A stretch of 64,000 bases of DNA, taken from contig OZ017766.1 in NCBI GenBank assembly GCA_963969345.1, positions 12,400,001 through 12,464,000 on the forward strand, given 5' to 3'. Position numbers and translations under genes: made by a program. The stretch is from Turbatrix aceti. Its lineage: Eukaryota; Nematoda; Chromadorea; Rhabditida; Panagrolaimidae. Positions 11,257 to 22,267 of this stretch are shown here, in pieces. Numbering within the stretch: the first letter of the stretch is position 1; each line of letters begins with the position of its first letter. The notes under the pieces are model-generated. The model saw only the letters and a list, made by a program, of their open reading frames with translations. It did no database searches and had not been told where the DNA came from.

Positions 11257-12302
11257 TTAATGAATTAATTTTCCGCCTTGCCTACAGCAAGCCGATCAGA
11301 TTCAAATTCATCAGCCAGCCTCTTACCCCCCAAAAAAAGAGGCAAACTTTTTATTTTTTTCCCTCCCAATTTTATTGTTTGTTTTCTTTGTTGTCCAAAA
11401 AACCATCCCGTTGAAAAATGGTTTGTTTTTCTTCCCTCCATCCTACTATTTTTTTCTTCTTCTTCTGGTGCCGTGTCTTCGGCATGCCCGCCGCACACAA
11501 TACGTTATCCCCGATACAGACATCAATCACCACCACCACTTCGGCGTTTTTGTCATCAAATAATAATAATTTTACTTTGACTTGTTGCGGTCAAATTTTT
11601 GTCTGTCTGTGTCTAATCGTCATTCTAAATGTATGATAATATTGGATTCGGTTGGTTGGTGGATAGAAAACGTGGGAGGAGGTTGATTCGCCGTCAATTT
11701 GATACCTAATTGCACGAAAAAAAGTGGGGAAATGCGCAGCTTTTGAAAAAAACTAACATAAGAAATGAAAACAGTGAGCGTATTTTTTAGTGGTTATGTA
11801 AAAAAATATTTATGCAATTTTTGTGTATGATAATTTAATTTTTTTTAAATTATCATTATCAGCGCGGCGATGGCATCCGATCGCAAAAATGGAAAAATGA
11901 CTTATTTGGTCAGATTTGGGAGAAAATGGTAAAATGAACGTAATTTTGTGGTAAAAAAACTAAATATTATCCATTTCTCAAGTTTCTTGAAACAAAAAGT
12001 TTAGGATTTTGTTCAGGGCAAATTGATCAAAAATAATAAAAATTTCGCAAAACATGGAAAATTTTAGTTTTTTCAGTTTTTGCAACAAAAAACACAATCA
12101 GAAAATGGCAAACTGAACCCAAATTATTCGGTACTGAATTCTCAAATTTCTTGACACGAAAATTTGGTAGACAAACTGAACGGATTTTTTATTTTTTTTA
12201 TTTTTATTTTTTTAAATTTTTGTGCAAAACATCGAAATTCAAAAAACTGTTTTTCGAAATTTTTTTTCGAAGCGCCGGCAGCAAAATTCCAAATTTTTCA
12301 GC
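11257..12302. other. Intergenic region between RAD23 and the COA7-like gene
   Basis: About 1 kb, T-rich, in the same transcriptional orientation as both flanking genes. It contains the second inverted RAD23 fragment (11868-12110). Nothing else is recognisable. Confidence 0.5.
11868..12110 (-). pseudogene. Second inverted RAD23 fragment, mostly intron 2
   Basis: Read on the minus strand this stretch follows RAD23 intron 2 from about 10330 (GTTGCAAAAACT, ATTTTCCAT) through ACCACAAAATTACGTTCATTTT to the splice region. It then jumps directly from TTCCATTTTTGC to GATCGGATGCCATCGCCGCG. Bases equivalent to 10554-10613, the acceptor and first 60 or so exon bases, are missing. Divergence is clearly higher than in the copy at 8134-8690, so it is an older or separately derived copy. 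It has no coding potential. Confidence 0.75.
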
Positions 12303-13264
12303 ATGTCACCCCCACCACCCGAAGCCGTCGACGACTTCAAAAGACAACAACAAGAAAGCCAGACGTACGTCAAAAACATTGGAATCGAGTATCGCTTTGG
12401 TTGCTATGAAGAAAAACGCGCTGATTCATGCCAACTACTCGCCGAGTACTTCGAAGCCATCGATCAAAACTTCAAGGCAGCGTTTGGGCTCTTCAAGCGA
12501 AACTGCGAAGAGCGAGAGTATCCCAAGAGTTGTTACAAGTACGCCATGTACCTGTTACACGGCAAGGAATGCGAGCCGTCGTTCGAGAAAATGATCAAAC
12601 CACTCGAAATTGCCTGTGGTGGTGGCATGGCACCTGGATGTAGATATCTGGGATTGGTACACTGGAATGGTTACGAAAGCAAGGCTCCGGATTCTGAAAA
12701 GGCGGAAAAAGCGATGATAAAGTGTGTTTTTGGGTTCTAGAACGAAAATTTTTTTAAATTGTTTTTTGGCGTTCTGTGTCGAATGGCATTGACAGCAATT
12801 TTTGTTTTGGCGTTCTGTGTCAAACACCAAAACTTCAATAATTTTTGTTTCGAGAGTTCTTTTTTATTCCTGTTTTTTTCAGAGCTTGCGATCTGGAAGA
12901 CCCCGAAGCGTGTTGGCTTCTGTCAACGTGGTATCTCGGATCAAAAGCCAAGTTTTCCCAACCCCCAGGATCAGAAGGCAAGGCCAAGCGTCAACTCGGC
13001 ACCCTTGATCGTCAGCCCGAAAAAGCCCTAGAATACGGTATCAGAGCTTGCGATCAATACATTCCCCAGTCTTGCGCCAATGTTGCGAGGTAAGCATAAA
13101 AAAATTGTGTCACAATTTTTTTACATAAATTTTTTTCCAGGATGTACCGTATCGGCGATGGTATTCCCAAAAATCCAGACAAAGCCAAGGAATACATCGA
13201 CAAGGCAACCGATATTATTCAGACTCTCAAAACCAACAATGAGAAGCCTCTGTTTACGGGTTGA
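12303..13264 (+). CDS. COA7-like Sel1-repeat protein (cytochrome c oxidase assembly factor 7)
   Basis: Three exons (12303-12721, 12883-13089, 13141-13264) give 249 residues; human COA7 has 231. Paired cysteines recur in Sel1-like repeats: [102 protein letters not shown]; the residues before the last block align with the COA7 [23 protein letters not shown] block. COA7 is a mitochondrial intermembrane-space protein needed for respiratory complex assembly and uses paired disulfides between repeat helices; those cysteines are kept here. The ATG lies one base after a TTTTTCAG acceptor, consistent with trans-splicing. A poly(A) signal follows at 13443. Confidence 0.92.
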
Positions 13265-13442
13265 CGATGAAGTGCAATCTATTATAAATTTTTCGTCGTC
13301 ATCGTAGGACGTCTTCTACCATAACTCGAATTGTTTGTCAAATATATTTAGCATGTCAAAACCAAAGCATGTGGAACATGTTAGGAATGTTGTACCATTT
13401 TGCCCACGCGTTAGGTATTTTTTGCAGTTTGTTTGATCGATG

Positions 13443-13448
13443 AATAAA
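13443..13448 (+). terminator. Candidate poly(A) signal of the COA7-like gene
   Basis: AATAAA about 180 bases after the stop codon, followed by a GT-rich stretch, as expected downstream of a cleavage site. Confidence 0.45.
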
Positions 13449-13944
13449 TAGTTGTGTGCTCTGTTTATTTTTACCGTAATGTGACGATAAAAAAAAAAAA
13501 AAAAGTTGAAAAAACATCTATAAAAAAAAAAAAGAATTGTTTTGTTATTTTGCGCATCCTGATATCCAACCCGAAAACGAGGATAGTCTAATGTAAGTCA
13601 CGCACCATACAAACATTTTGTAGCCATGAATCACAAAAAAATTGTCTGCCCGGAGGTTGGGTGCGGGGGTTGGGGGTGGTTGGTGATAAGCTTACGATAC
13701 ACGTGAACGTACTAAATGCTAAACAGGTGACCGGAAAAAATTCTTACGTCAATATGGTTCTACTTATTGGCGTATAAATGGGTGTGAAATTATCATAAAA
13801 AATTGGTGTGGTCTTGACGAGATTGTTTATGTTTTTTATGGTGCTGTGTATGCATGTATGTATATGTACGCTTTTTTTAAAGTAAACTCGGTTTTGGGTT
13901 TGAATTCGGTAAAAAACAATTTTTTTTAAATTTTTTTGGATACG

Positions 13945-14401
13945 GGACACTTTACCCCCAGACAGTTTTCTCCCAGTCACTTTACCCCCAAACAGTTTAC
14001 TCCCAGTCACTTTACCCCCATACAGTTTACTCCCAGACTGTCTAAAGATAGGTCAATTTTCCAAACGGCAGTGTATCCAAGCTGGCCAGTGTCATTTTCA
14101 GTTGTTGAGTTGACCTAATTACTGCAAAACAAGGCGCGCAAGCACACAATCCCTGGTTGTGTGCTTGATGTTTTGCGCCGATCACTCGAACGACCGCTTT
14201 TCGATCGTGGTGCCACTTTTTGATCGGAATGCTGCACCACGAAGTACGCTTTACAGACAGACAAAAACTGTGTGTTCAAATTAATATTATAAATAATTTA
14301 AACATTATTTTTTTAAATTATGTTCCAGCTCGGATACACTGCCATTTGGAAAATGAACTTGTCTGTACACTGTCTGGGAATAAAAAGACGGGGATAAAAT
14401 G
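13945..14401 (+). mobile_element. TTTACCCCCA-family MITE, full-length copy
   Basis: Terminal inverted repeats of about 140 bases are visible: the left begins GACACTTTACCCCCAGACAG and the right, reverse-complemented, GACATTTTATCCCCGTC. Inside them both arms share TTTTCCAAACGGCAGTGTAT (left) against TTTTCCAAATGGCAGTGTAT (right). The left arm contains three tandem 30-base units. The core (14100-14260) also occurs, inverted, at 2920-3085. No transposase is encoded and no target-site duplication is clear, so the superfamily is not assigned. Confidence 0.75.
13949..14038 (+). repeat. Three tandem 30-base repeats inside the MITE
   Basis: Units 13949-13978, 13979-14008 and 14009-14038 each read ACTTTACCCCCA, then a variable base, then ACAGTTT(T/A)CTCCCAG(T/A)C. 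Within one unit the half-motifs TTTACCCCCA and TTTACTCCCA recur, so the 30-mer itself is an imperfect duplication of about 15 bases. Confidence 0.9.
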
Positions 14402-14672
14402 TCAAAATGCCGTTCTGCTGATGTTTTTTGATTAGTTGCTGCAGTTTTAAACTATTGCATCACGCATGTCGCACGCTGTTGTATGTACAAATTATGTTCC
14501 AAGTGGCCAATCAAAAATACAAGGTAACAACTTGATCGGTCAACATCCACCACCTTTGATTTGTCATTCATTCGTTCATACATTCATTCATTAAGTACAT
14601 ACTATCTAATTTGTCACTAGGTGAGCGTGAGAAACAAAAAATACTCCATTTCATCTTTCTTTGAAAGTTGTA

Positions 14673-16235
14673 CAGTGGTCTGCAAAAAGATAGGGCCACC
14701 CCCAAAAAGGGCGTTTCTGACGTTCGTTGAAGAGTTAGAAAAAATCTGTTTTGAGGAATGAATTCAGCGTCCCAGGAAACCCTAATAACGTTCTGATACC
14801 CGTGTTTCAAGGTCGTTGTAAAAAAAAATTAAGCAAAGTAGGATTTTTTTGCTCTGCAAAAAGATAGGGCCACTTTGATAAAAAAATTCTTTGGAGACCA
14901 AGTTATTGACCAATACAGGAGTTACGGTATTATTTAATTACTATCAGTATAACAAACATAAAAAATGTAGAAACCCGGTCTAACAACCTGCGCTTTGATA
15001 GTCTGCAAGCCAATTCTCCCTATCGAGTACCTCAACATCGATTAGGGGATCCTGGTGGTCTGTTACGTGGTCGTATTGTCTTGTGTTGTTATAAAAAGTT
15101 TAGGTAGGGATGCAGTAAGTATTGTTATAATGATATAGGCATCAAACAGCGACCTTAAAACCCCAGGAAAATTTGTTTTGTAACTGAATTACTCTCGATT
15201 TTAACGATTTCCGGTAAATCCACGCGTGGTTTGGTTGAAATAGGTGCGGTTTAAAGCGGTTTTGTGCATGAATGTTTAGAAACAAGCTGTAGGAACATTT
15301 TGGTACGATTTTGAATTTAACCTCGGGATTAGTAATATCAGTGTTAAGTGTAGCGTTTTCAATGAACCTGAGTAATTTATCGGCTATCAAAGTTAATTAT
15401 GTTACCTATGATGAAAGCATGGTTTATTGCTTTTGTTGTGTTCTACAACCCTAAATAAGTATTTCAAAAACAAAGCAGGATTTTATGCTCTATTGACGTC
15501 ACCGAAAAGCCGATAGGAACTTTGACCTAAATTCGTAAAAATTTCTGCAAAAATGAAAAACTCTGGGTGAACGATGCTTCGTTTTGGCTAAAGTGTCATG
15601 TACGCCAAAATGTTCCTACAGCTTGTTTCTTAACGTTCATGCACAAAACCGCTTTAAACCGCACCTATTTCAACCAAACCACGCGTGGATTTACCGGAAA
15701 TCGTTAAAATCGAGAGTAATTCAGTTACAAAACAAATTTTCCTGGGGTTTTAAGGTCGCTGTTTGATGCCTATATCATTATAACAATACTTACTGCATCC
15801 CTACCTAAACTTTTTATAACAACACAAGACAATACGACCACGTAACAGACCACCAGGATCCCCTAATCGATGTTGAGGTACTCGATAGGGAGAATTGGCT
15901 TGCAGACTATCAAAGCGCAGGTTGTTAGACCGGGTTTCTACATTTTTTATGTTTGTTATACTGATAGTAATTAAATAATACCGTAACTCCTGTATTGGTC
16001 AATAACTTGGTCTCCAAAGAATTTTTTTATCAAAGTGGCCCTATCTTTTTGCAGAGCAAAAAAATCCTACTTTGCTTAATTTTTTTTTACAACGACCTTG
16101 AATCACGGGTATCAGAACGTTATTAGGGTTTCCTGGGACGCTGAATTCATTCCTCAAAACAGATTTTTTCTAACTCTTCAACGAACGTCAGAAACGCCCT
16201 TTTTGGGGGTGGCCCTATCTTTTTGCAGACCACTG
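14673..16235. mobile_element. Tc1/mariner-type foldback element (1.56 kb)
   Basis: The ends are CAGTGGTCTGCAAAAAGATA in inverted orientation, each flanked by the dinucleotide TA (14671-14672 and 16236-16237), the target duplication of Tc1/mariner elements. The arms (14673-15306 and 15600-16235, about 634 bases each) are nearly perfect inverted copies around a 293-base unique spacer. The terminal words TGCAAAAAGATAGGGCCAC recur further inside each arm (14855-14873), giving a subterminal repeat. Mirror-image open frames (14568-14810 and 16098-16364; 15142-15390 and 15584-15766) are artefacts of the palindrome. No transposase is present, so it is non-autonomous. Confidence 0.9.
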
Positions 16236-16290
16236 TATTTTATTCTACCCAATTTTTGTCTTTTTTTCATTAGAATGATAATATCAGTAC

Positions 16291-16353
16291 GATCTTTGCG
16301 CATCAGTGGTAGTATCGCCTCATGGGTTGTTGTCCGTAGAGCTCACGAATGTT
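16291..16353 (+). ncRNA. U4 snRNA-like 5' segment, possibly a pseudogene
   Basis: The stretch GATCTTTGCGCATCAGTGG, then TAGTATCG, resembles the start of metazoan U4 snRNA (CTTTGCGCAGTGGCAGTATCG), which pairs with U6. After it ATGGGTTGTTGTCCGTAGAGC resembles the U4 5' stem-loop region (ATGAGGTTTATCCGAGGCGC). Downstream there is no obvious Sm site of the AATTTTTG type within the expected 150 bases, so a full functional U4 gene is not supported. It may be a truncated pseudogene or a coincidence; a covariance-model search would decide. Confidence 0.35.
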
Positions 16354-16777
16354 ACCCAAAATAACCCATGTCATGTCAATTAAAAATATTGTGTTTCTTT
16401 TGGGCTGTAAGTTATAGTTTTGTGGCGACGTTAAGGCTGCGCAAGTATTTTAAATACACAATGCCCACCTTTTTTCGCACCAGTAATGGTGATTAAATAA
16501 ATTCTATTGGTTGCGTAACCGGCGTTACAGTATACCCCCAACTGGATGCGTCTGATCAAAGCGATTTGATTTGATCTCATTTGTCGAAAGTACATTTTTT
16601 ATATGTATCGTAATTGATTTCATTTTTCTTCATCGTTTATCTTATGCCAAAAATAGAAACAAACCAAAAATGTTGATGACAATTTTTTAAATCTATTTTT
16701 AAACCGTCAGTCGCCAAAGAGAAAGGAAAGGAAAAAATATTAGTCAGTTACCGGGTTACTGGTTTTACGGGACAGAT

Positions 16778-16796
16778 ACACACACACACACACACC
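16778..16796. repeat. (AC)n microsatellite
   Basis: A run of about nine AC dinucleotides. Confidence 0.9.
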
Positions 16797-19098
16797 CGAC
16801 TTACATGCATATTATTCGCGCTTCTATGTATAACAGGTAGTGTCACGGCGATCATCAATCATTTGTTCCACCCCTAAGACAATTTAGTACGTATTACTAA
16901 CAAAAAAATTTGGTGACAAAAATATCCCGGACTGTCGAATGCGCCACGGCTTTTTACTCTCGATCTATTTCATTTTTTTCTTTTTCTTTTACCGGGACAG
17001 GTAAACCTGGGCAGATACGATTCACACCAACGGAAGTTAACTTTGTGATCCTAAAGTTGTCCGACACTGAATCGGGTACCGTGTATCACTGTGATGTTTG
17101 TTGTCGATCAGCGAGAATGAATGCATGCTTCTCTCTTTCTCGTTCTCTTTCCCGATGCTGCTGTCTGGGTGGAAAGAGAAGGAAAGAATCGAGTAATGAT
17201 TTATGACTTCCGAATCTCCCGAACCTGTGAAAAATCGGATATCCGGTCGATAGCGCGACGCGCGTGTGTTTTTTGATTTGAAGATACATACATTTTATTA
17301 GCAAAATTACATCTGGCGTTGAATCCACGACTTTAGTCAACGCAAATATGGAAACGCTATTTTGATCACTAACCCGTTTTTGACCCCTTTTTTGTCCCAA
17401 AACCCCCCAAGAAGTCCATTGTTTTTGTTTCCCCAAATTTTCCATTGTTCTCGAATCCTTGGCCCAGTCTGCGCACGTAGTTTTTTTCTCATGTAACACT
17501 CCCGCAAACAGTGTTATGTCGCTTACATTTATAAATCGGTAGATAAGTTGTTTAATGCGCGTGCAAGTTTGCGTTTGCCTATGTCATCTCGTCTTATCAT
17601 AACTTGTTATTTTCGATCGCGGTCCATACATATTTATTTGCCCGTTCGTTTGTGTGGTGCGGGGGTTGTTGATAAAAAAATATATATTTGCAATGCGTGG
17701 TACATATAAGCGTGTTAGAGCGAAAAAAAAATTGACATCAGAGGTTCCAATTGTTTTCGTGGTGCAGAGCATGAAAGCGTGAAAATTTTAAAGTTAATTT
17801 AAAGTAGGGAGTTCGAATCTTGTAAGTGACAAGTTTTTGCTGTCAACTTTAAAAAGTTTTGCAATGCGCTTTAGTTTCCTTTCTGTTATTCTGCAAAAAA
17901 ATATTGATCATTTTGAACGATTTATACTCTATTCATCTGGATTCGACAACGTAATCTGTTTTCACAAGACTTACCATAGGTTATCAGTTTGATTTCATTG
18001 AAAGAAAGTTAAGAAGCTGTTTTTCATCGATAGCATACCATTTTCCAGTATCAGGTTATACCGTATAAAAGCCGCTTACCACATTCCCACGGGGTTTGGA
18101 CTTCCTACAAATTTGCTGCCATTACGCTTACCTCCGTGTGCGACGTGGTTGATTGCGTTATCAATGATACCGGTGTAAACGTTATAATCCGGCAAAGAAT
18201 TTGACACATTTTTTGTACCCCTCACTTTTTTTCTTTTTCTCCAGTCGTGAAGCTGATGTGCTGCACTTTGTTGGTTTTGCGTATTTTTTTCTTGCTGGAT
18301 TCCTTATTACGTCACAGTTATGGTTTTCACGTTTGTTTAACAAAATATAATTTACGTTTGTTATACATACTATAATTTTTTTGTTAAAACATAGCGACGC
18401 ATAGTCGACAATATTATGCATTTTACGATTAGTCGAGTTGATACTGTACTGTGTATTTATGTGCGCGTTGTCATCACGTTTATGTTTTTATGGCGTCTTG
18501 AATGTCGATCATAAATTTTGCACAAATTGAACTTTCAACTTTGTATGACTCTAAATTTATCGTTTAAAATATCAGTCACCTGCCCACGCTATTTTCTTAT
18601 TCCCGGCAATAAATTACGGTAGATCAGTGGCAATTTGGGCGTACACGTTAGTTGTTTGTTTGATATTTCGTTTACTCTCTACGCAAGATCATCGTCCGTA
18701 AACCAACTTCCGGTTTGGTCTCTCAACTTTGCACCTACATACTTATTTTTCTTGCCGCGAGAGCATTTTCGTGTATACCCCAGAACCTATTAAAGGGGGA
18801 ATACATAAATATAAAATACACCGCGCTTCCCACCTATTCATGCCCACTTGCAGTCTGTGACTGGTATGTATGTATGTATACGTCACAACTGGTTACGTCT
18901 AATTTTTGATATAAAATCCTTCCCTCCCCTATGATGATGTGAAAGTGGATATAACATTGACGTGACGTGCGAAGAAGCCCTTCCAATGTTGACATTCGCC
19001 TGGCCTGGCCTATGGTTTTGTATCCCCAACATTTGTACTCGTTAATATAAAACTATCTGTGCAAAATTGTTCTTTACTCATTTATCTATTTTTCAGAC

Positions 19099-20686
19099 AT
19101 GCTAAGACTATTCCTGGTATTTCTACTGTCGATTACGGTAATTGCCGATGCCATGATCCCTTTGGTGATCCAAGGAATGGATGATTACCCAAAGTATGGA
19201 AAGTTCATGTCAAAGAGAAATTTCAAGTCTTCTGAAACCAAAAAACAAGTCTCAAAACCAATGATCCCGGAAATCGTTGTCAAAGTTACAGAAAAATTTG
19301 GCGAGATTCTGAATTCTAACGTAAGAACACTTAAAATTTTACGACACCAAAATATTCAATTTATTTTTTTCAGAAAGTTGCATCAGCCATCGAAAAACAC
19401 TTCTTGAACCTCCACATGACAGATTTTTCGTTCAAAGCGCTTCAAATGAACATTTCAATTTCCAACCAAAAAGTAGAAACTATCCGTTCTCCTACAATCG
19501 ACATCAAAAGACTTGGACCCACATCCCTCATCCTGACAACGACCCAGGGCTTTGCGGAATTCTCAGCATCCTATCGCGGGGTCTACCGTACCATTCGTGA
19601 TGGTGATGTCACAGTGACGGCTTCCGGTCTCGAGTTGACGCTTCCCATCAAGTTATCACCTGCCCAGCGACCGACAGCCATCGAATCAACGTTCAAAGGC
19701 TGCTCTTTTGCACTTACCGGACTGCAAGTTGAAATGACAAAGCCTCTATTTGAGCAGGCAAATGATCAGTTTGCCACCCTGTTCAAGGCCTATCTGGAGC
19801 ACGCAGTCTGCAGAGAAGCCAAGATTTTTGTTGACGAATTTTTTGGTCAACAACTTGAAAAACTCCTCTCTCATCTTCCAATTTCCCTGGAAACAGGTGA
19901 TACGGATTATGAGTTTTCGCCGAGTTTTGTTGGCAAACCACTCGTCGACGGCGAAGGACTCTCACTGGCTATGAATGTTGCCAGAAACCCAGATTCCCAT
20001 ACGGCTGTCAAGGTTTCTTCTTCCGACACTGAAAATATGGTCTTTGTTTACATCTCGGATACGGTATTTAATTCCTACCTTCGAGCAACGTGGCCGGTGG
20101 ATCGTGCGTTGGTCATTAGCGCTGATAATCACCCTGCTCTCGCCGAACTCTTGGCAGGACGTTCTGGAGTTAACATCTACTTCACTTCTCCTCCTGTGGT
20201 TGAATTCCGGGAATACGGTGCCATGCTCACGGCTACGGTAAACATTTTATCCGAAAAACAAATTCTGGTTCGAAATCTGAAAATCCGAAGTCTTATCGAA
20301 AAATTCGAATTCACCGGACCTAAAAACTGCGAAGAAAGCGAAGAAGACGCCGACTGCAATGAAGTGTCACTAAAAGCTCAGATTGTGATTGAAGAATTGT
20401 CTGGCGCCTCGCCCGAAGTTTTACGGTATCTTAGAAATCATCTTGTTTTGCTAGAGGTGAGTACTGTACTTTTTTTTACCGTACATATTTTCTATCGAAA
20501 TTTTTTTGACGTAAAAAATTATTTATTTCTGTCATTTTTTAGAAAGCAATGGAATCCAACTTCCACAAGCTCCTCCCACTCAAGACAGATTCCTACCTGC
20601 CAGTCAAGGCAATTCGCGGATTTCTTCGGCGAAACACCCTCGTCTGTGGCTTCGACCTTTCTAGTACCAAAAATCTATTTTTTTAA
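19099..20686 (+). CDS. BPI/LBP/CETP-family secreted lipid-binding protein
   Basis: Exons 19099-19320, 19374-20456 and 20543-20686 join in frame into 482 residues, the usual family size. A signal peptide (MLRLFLVFLLSITVIADA) is followed by the amphipathic N-terminal barrel. The family's conserved disulfide pair is likely C in FKGCSFALTGLQVEM and C in HAVCREAKIFV. The first barrel ends with LPISLETGDTDYEFSPSFVG, and the second starts with EGLSLAMNV and VFVYISDTVFNSYL, a block typical of LBP/BPI/CETP C-terminal domains. Such proteins carry lipids or lipopolysaccharide in the extracellular space; nematodes have several of unknown substrate. The start is fixed by the signal peptide and by a TTTTTCAGAC acceptor 2 bases upstream, suggesting trans-splicing. 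No neighbour has a related role. Confidence 0.85.
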
Positions 20687-21361
20687 TATCAGAGTGAAAC
20701 TCTAAATATTTTTTTATTTGGTGCTTTCACTGAAACCAAATGGACTACTATTAACTAATAACTAGTCAGTTCAGTCACAGATATCATTTTATGGACCAGT
20801 TTTTTTTCTTCATCTTTCTTTTCCTTTCTCATCTGGTGTCGTCTCTGTTTCTATTCTATCCCAAAAAAACGTGTAATCCCTGACTTCTTATACATACGAA
20901 CATACATACTCCTTTCCTTCATTCCAGCAAAAATACATACATATGTATTACGGCCACGAAAAGTTGTCGCATGTCTGTATATTATCGATCTCTGTTTCCT
21001 GCTTTCTTTTTGTCTGGGTTGTTGAAACTCAATTAATCACAACGTCTGTGATTTTTTTGTCTCATCGGCTTCACTTTCGTCTTCAACCTTGGCAGATCAA
21101 CTAACGGGTTTTCTTTCATCTTTCATTTATCTGCTCTCACCTGGGAGATTTTGGTTTCTAATAAAAAAAGAGATACATAACTTTATTGCAACGGCAACAC
21201 CTTTTTTTCTTACAAACACAAACTGCACGGATGAGGGAGGAAAAGATAGACAAAGTCAGTTAAGTTAGGTACAGATAGGCAGTGGAAAGTTGGAGAGAAA
21301 GAGGATAGGAAAGATGATAGGGCACATGTGGAATGGATTAAACCTGGATTATTCCAATAAC
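20687..21361. other. Convergent intergenic region between BPI-like and DB-module genes
   Basis: Both genes end here. AT- and CT-rich sequence with scattered TACATA words; possible poly(A) signals AATAAA at 21159 (+) and on the minus strand at 21182-21187. No gene is seen. Confidence 0.5.
21182..21187 (-). terminator. Candidate poly(A) signal of the DB-module gene
   Basis: AATAAA on the minus strand, about 175 bases after the stop codon. Confidence 0.4.
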
Positions 21362-22267
21362 TCAGTATCCGCGGTTAGCACCATGCCAGAAGCAAGCCTT
21401 CATCTGCTCGAAGCGATCGTAGCATCCGACGTACGAGAAGTCAAGCTGTGTGACGTTTCCGGGTCGCTGGTCGCAGAATGTCAGACACTTGACACCGGAA
21501 ATTGTGGATGTGACTCCATTTCTTGCGCAGCAGGCAGTGTGATCACGGCCCTGGGCAGCGCAGTACTGGATCTCGGAAGCCGCCTGGATAGGGCAAGCAT
21601 CGGTTCGGAAGTACATGGACATGAGACTTTCACGCGTGTACGTGTTGAACGAGCACTTGGCAAGACAGGCGTCCGGAAGGCCACGGGCCTCGCAGCAAGC
21701 CATGAAGGCTTCGTTCGGGCTCGGGGGGAAGGAAGGCTGGGATTTGGCGGAGTGAATGACGTCAAATCGACTCGGAGATCCAAAGCGCGAAGGGCTGGCA
21801 AAGACTTGCTGCTGCTGCTGTTGCTGGGATGATCCCTGATCGAATTCCTTGACCGAAGGAATGGCAAAGGTATTTGACGAACGAGCACGTGCGCGACGGA
21901 CCTGGTAACAGCCGTACGAGCCACAGGAGTAACCTGGCTGGCAGCCACCGCCGCAGGCCATGGGTGGGGGTGGTGCCATGGGTGCGCAGCCACCGCCGCC
22001 ACCGCACACTCCCGAAGACAGGCACTAAAAAAATCCAAAAGTAAAAAACACCGCGTGCGCAATTTAGAGGGGTCTTGAAACGAAAAATCTAAACATCAGC
22101 TAAATTTTCGCTTTGAGACCCGTTTCGATCACAACAAAAATTTGTCAATTCATATGATTTTTGTTTACAAACGTAAAAACTGAAAAACTTACCGCGAAGC
22201 CGAAATCAACGACAACAAGCAGACACAACGATCCCAGGATCATAGCAGCAGCTGAGGACGACGACAT
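21362..22267 (-). CDS. Secreted DB-module protein (nematode-specific cysteine domain)
   Basis: Exon 1 (22193-22267) encodes a 25-residue signal peptide (ILGSLCLLVVVDFGFA); exon 2 (21362-22024) completes 245 residues. The mature N-terminus is Cys/Gly/Pro-rich (CGGGGGCAPMAPPPP, CGGGCQPGYSCGSYGCY), then a basic stretch RRARARS, a Gln run (QQQQQQQ), and a C-terminal domain with 12 cysteines: CC, LPDAC, LAKC, TDACP, QYC, CC, GVKC, LTFC, VGC, KAC. This matches the DB module (PF01682), known from nematode secreted and cell-surface proteins and of unknown function. The basic RRARAR motif between the two cysteine regions could be a furin-type cleavage site (inference). The high GC of the exons contrasts with the flanks. 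This gene is the best single taxonomic marker in the window. Confidence 0.9.

Larger units (their letters stand above)
13265..14672. other. Intergenic region after the COA7-like gene
   Basis: Apart from the MITE at 13945-14401 I see only AT-rich sequence, an A-run at about 13490-13503 and a G-rich stretch at 13651-13680. No gene is supported. Confidence 0.5.
16238..19098. other. Gene-poor region upstream of the BPI-like gene
   Basis: Apart from the U4-like segment near 16291 and an (AC)n tract near 16778-16796, I find only AT-rich sequence with short simple repeats (TATG runs near 18856). Short open frames here have no recognisable domains. Confidence 0.5.

Noticed and set aside
13949..14038. 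Regular 30-base repeats considered as a CRISPR-like array
   Set aside because: Direct tandem repeats without spacers in a eukaryotic MITE.
14568..16364. Four open frames with identical peptides on opposite strands
   Set aside because: They are mirror images caused by the foldback element at 14673-16235, with no start context or known domain.
16910..17206. 98-codon frame containing SDTESGTVYHCDV, reminiscent of an immunoglobulin strand F
   Set aside because: The similarity is one short motif; the rest (SLSRSLSRCCC) is low-complexity and no further Ig signature or exon is found.
17805..17830. GAGTTCGAATCTTG resembling a tRNA B box
   Set aside because: No matching A box, anticodon stem or acceptor stem at the right distance.
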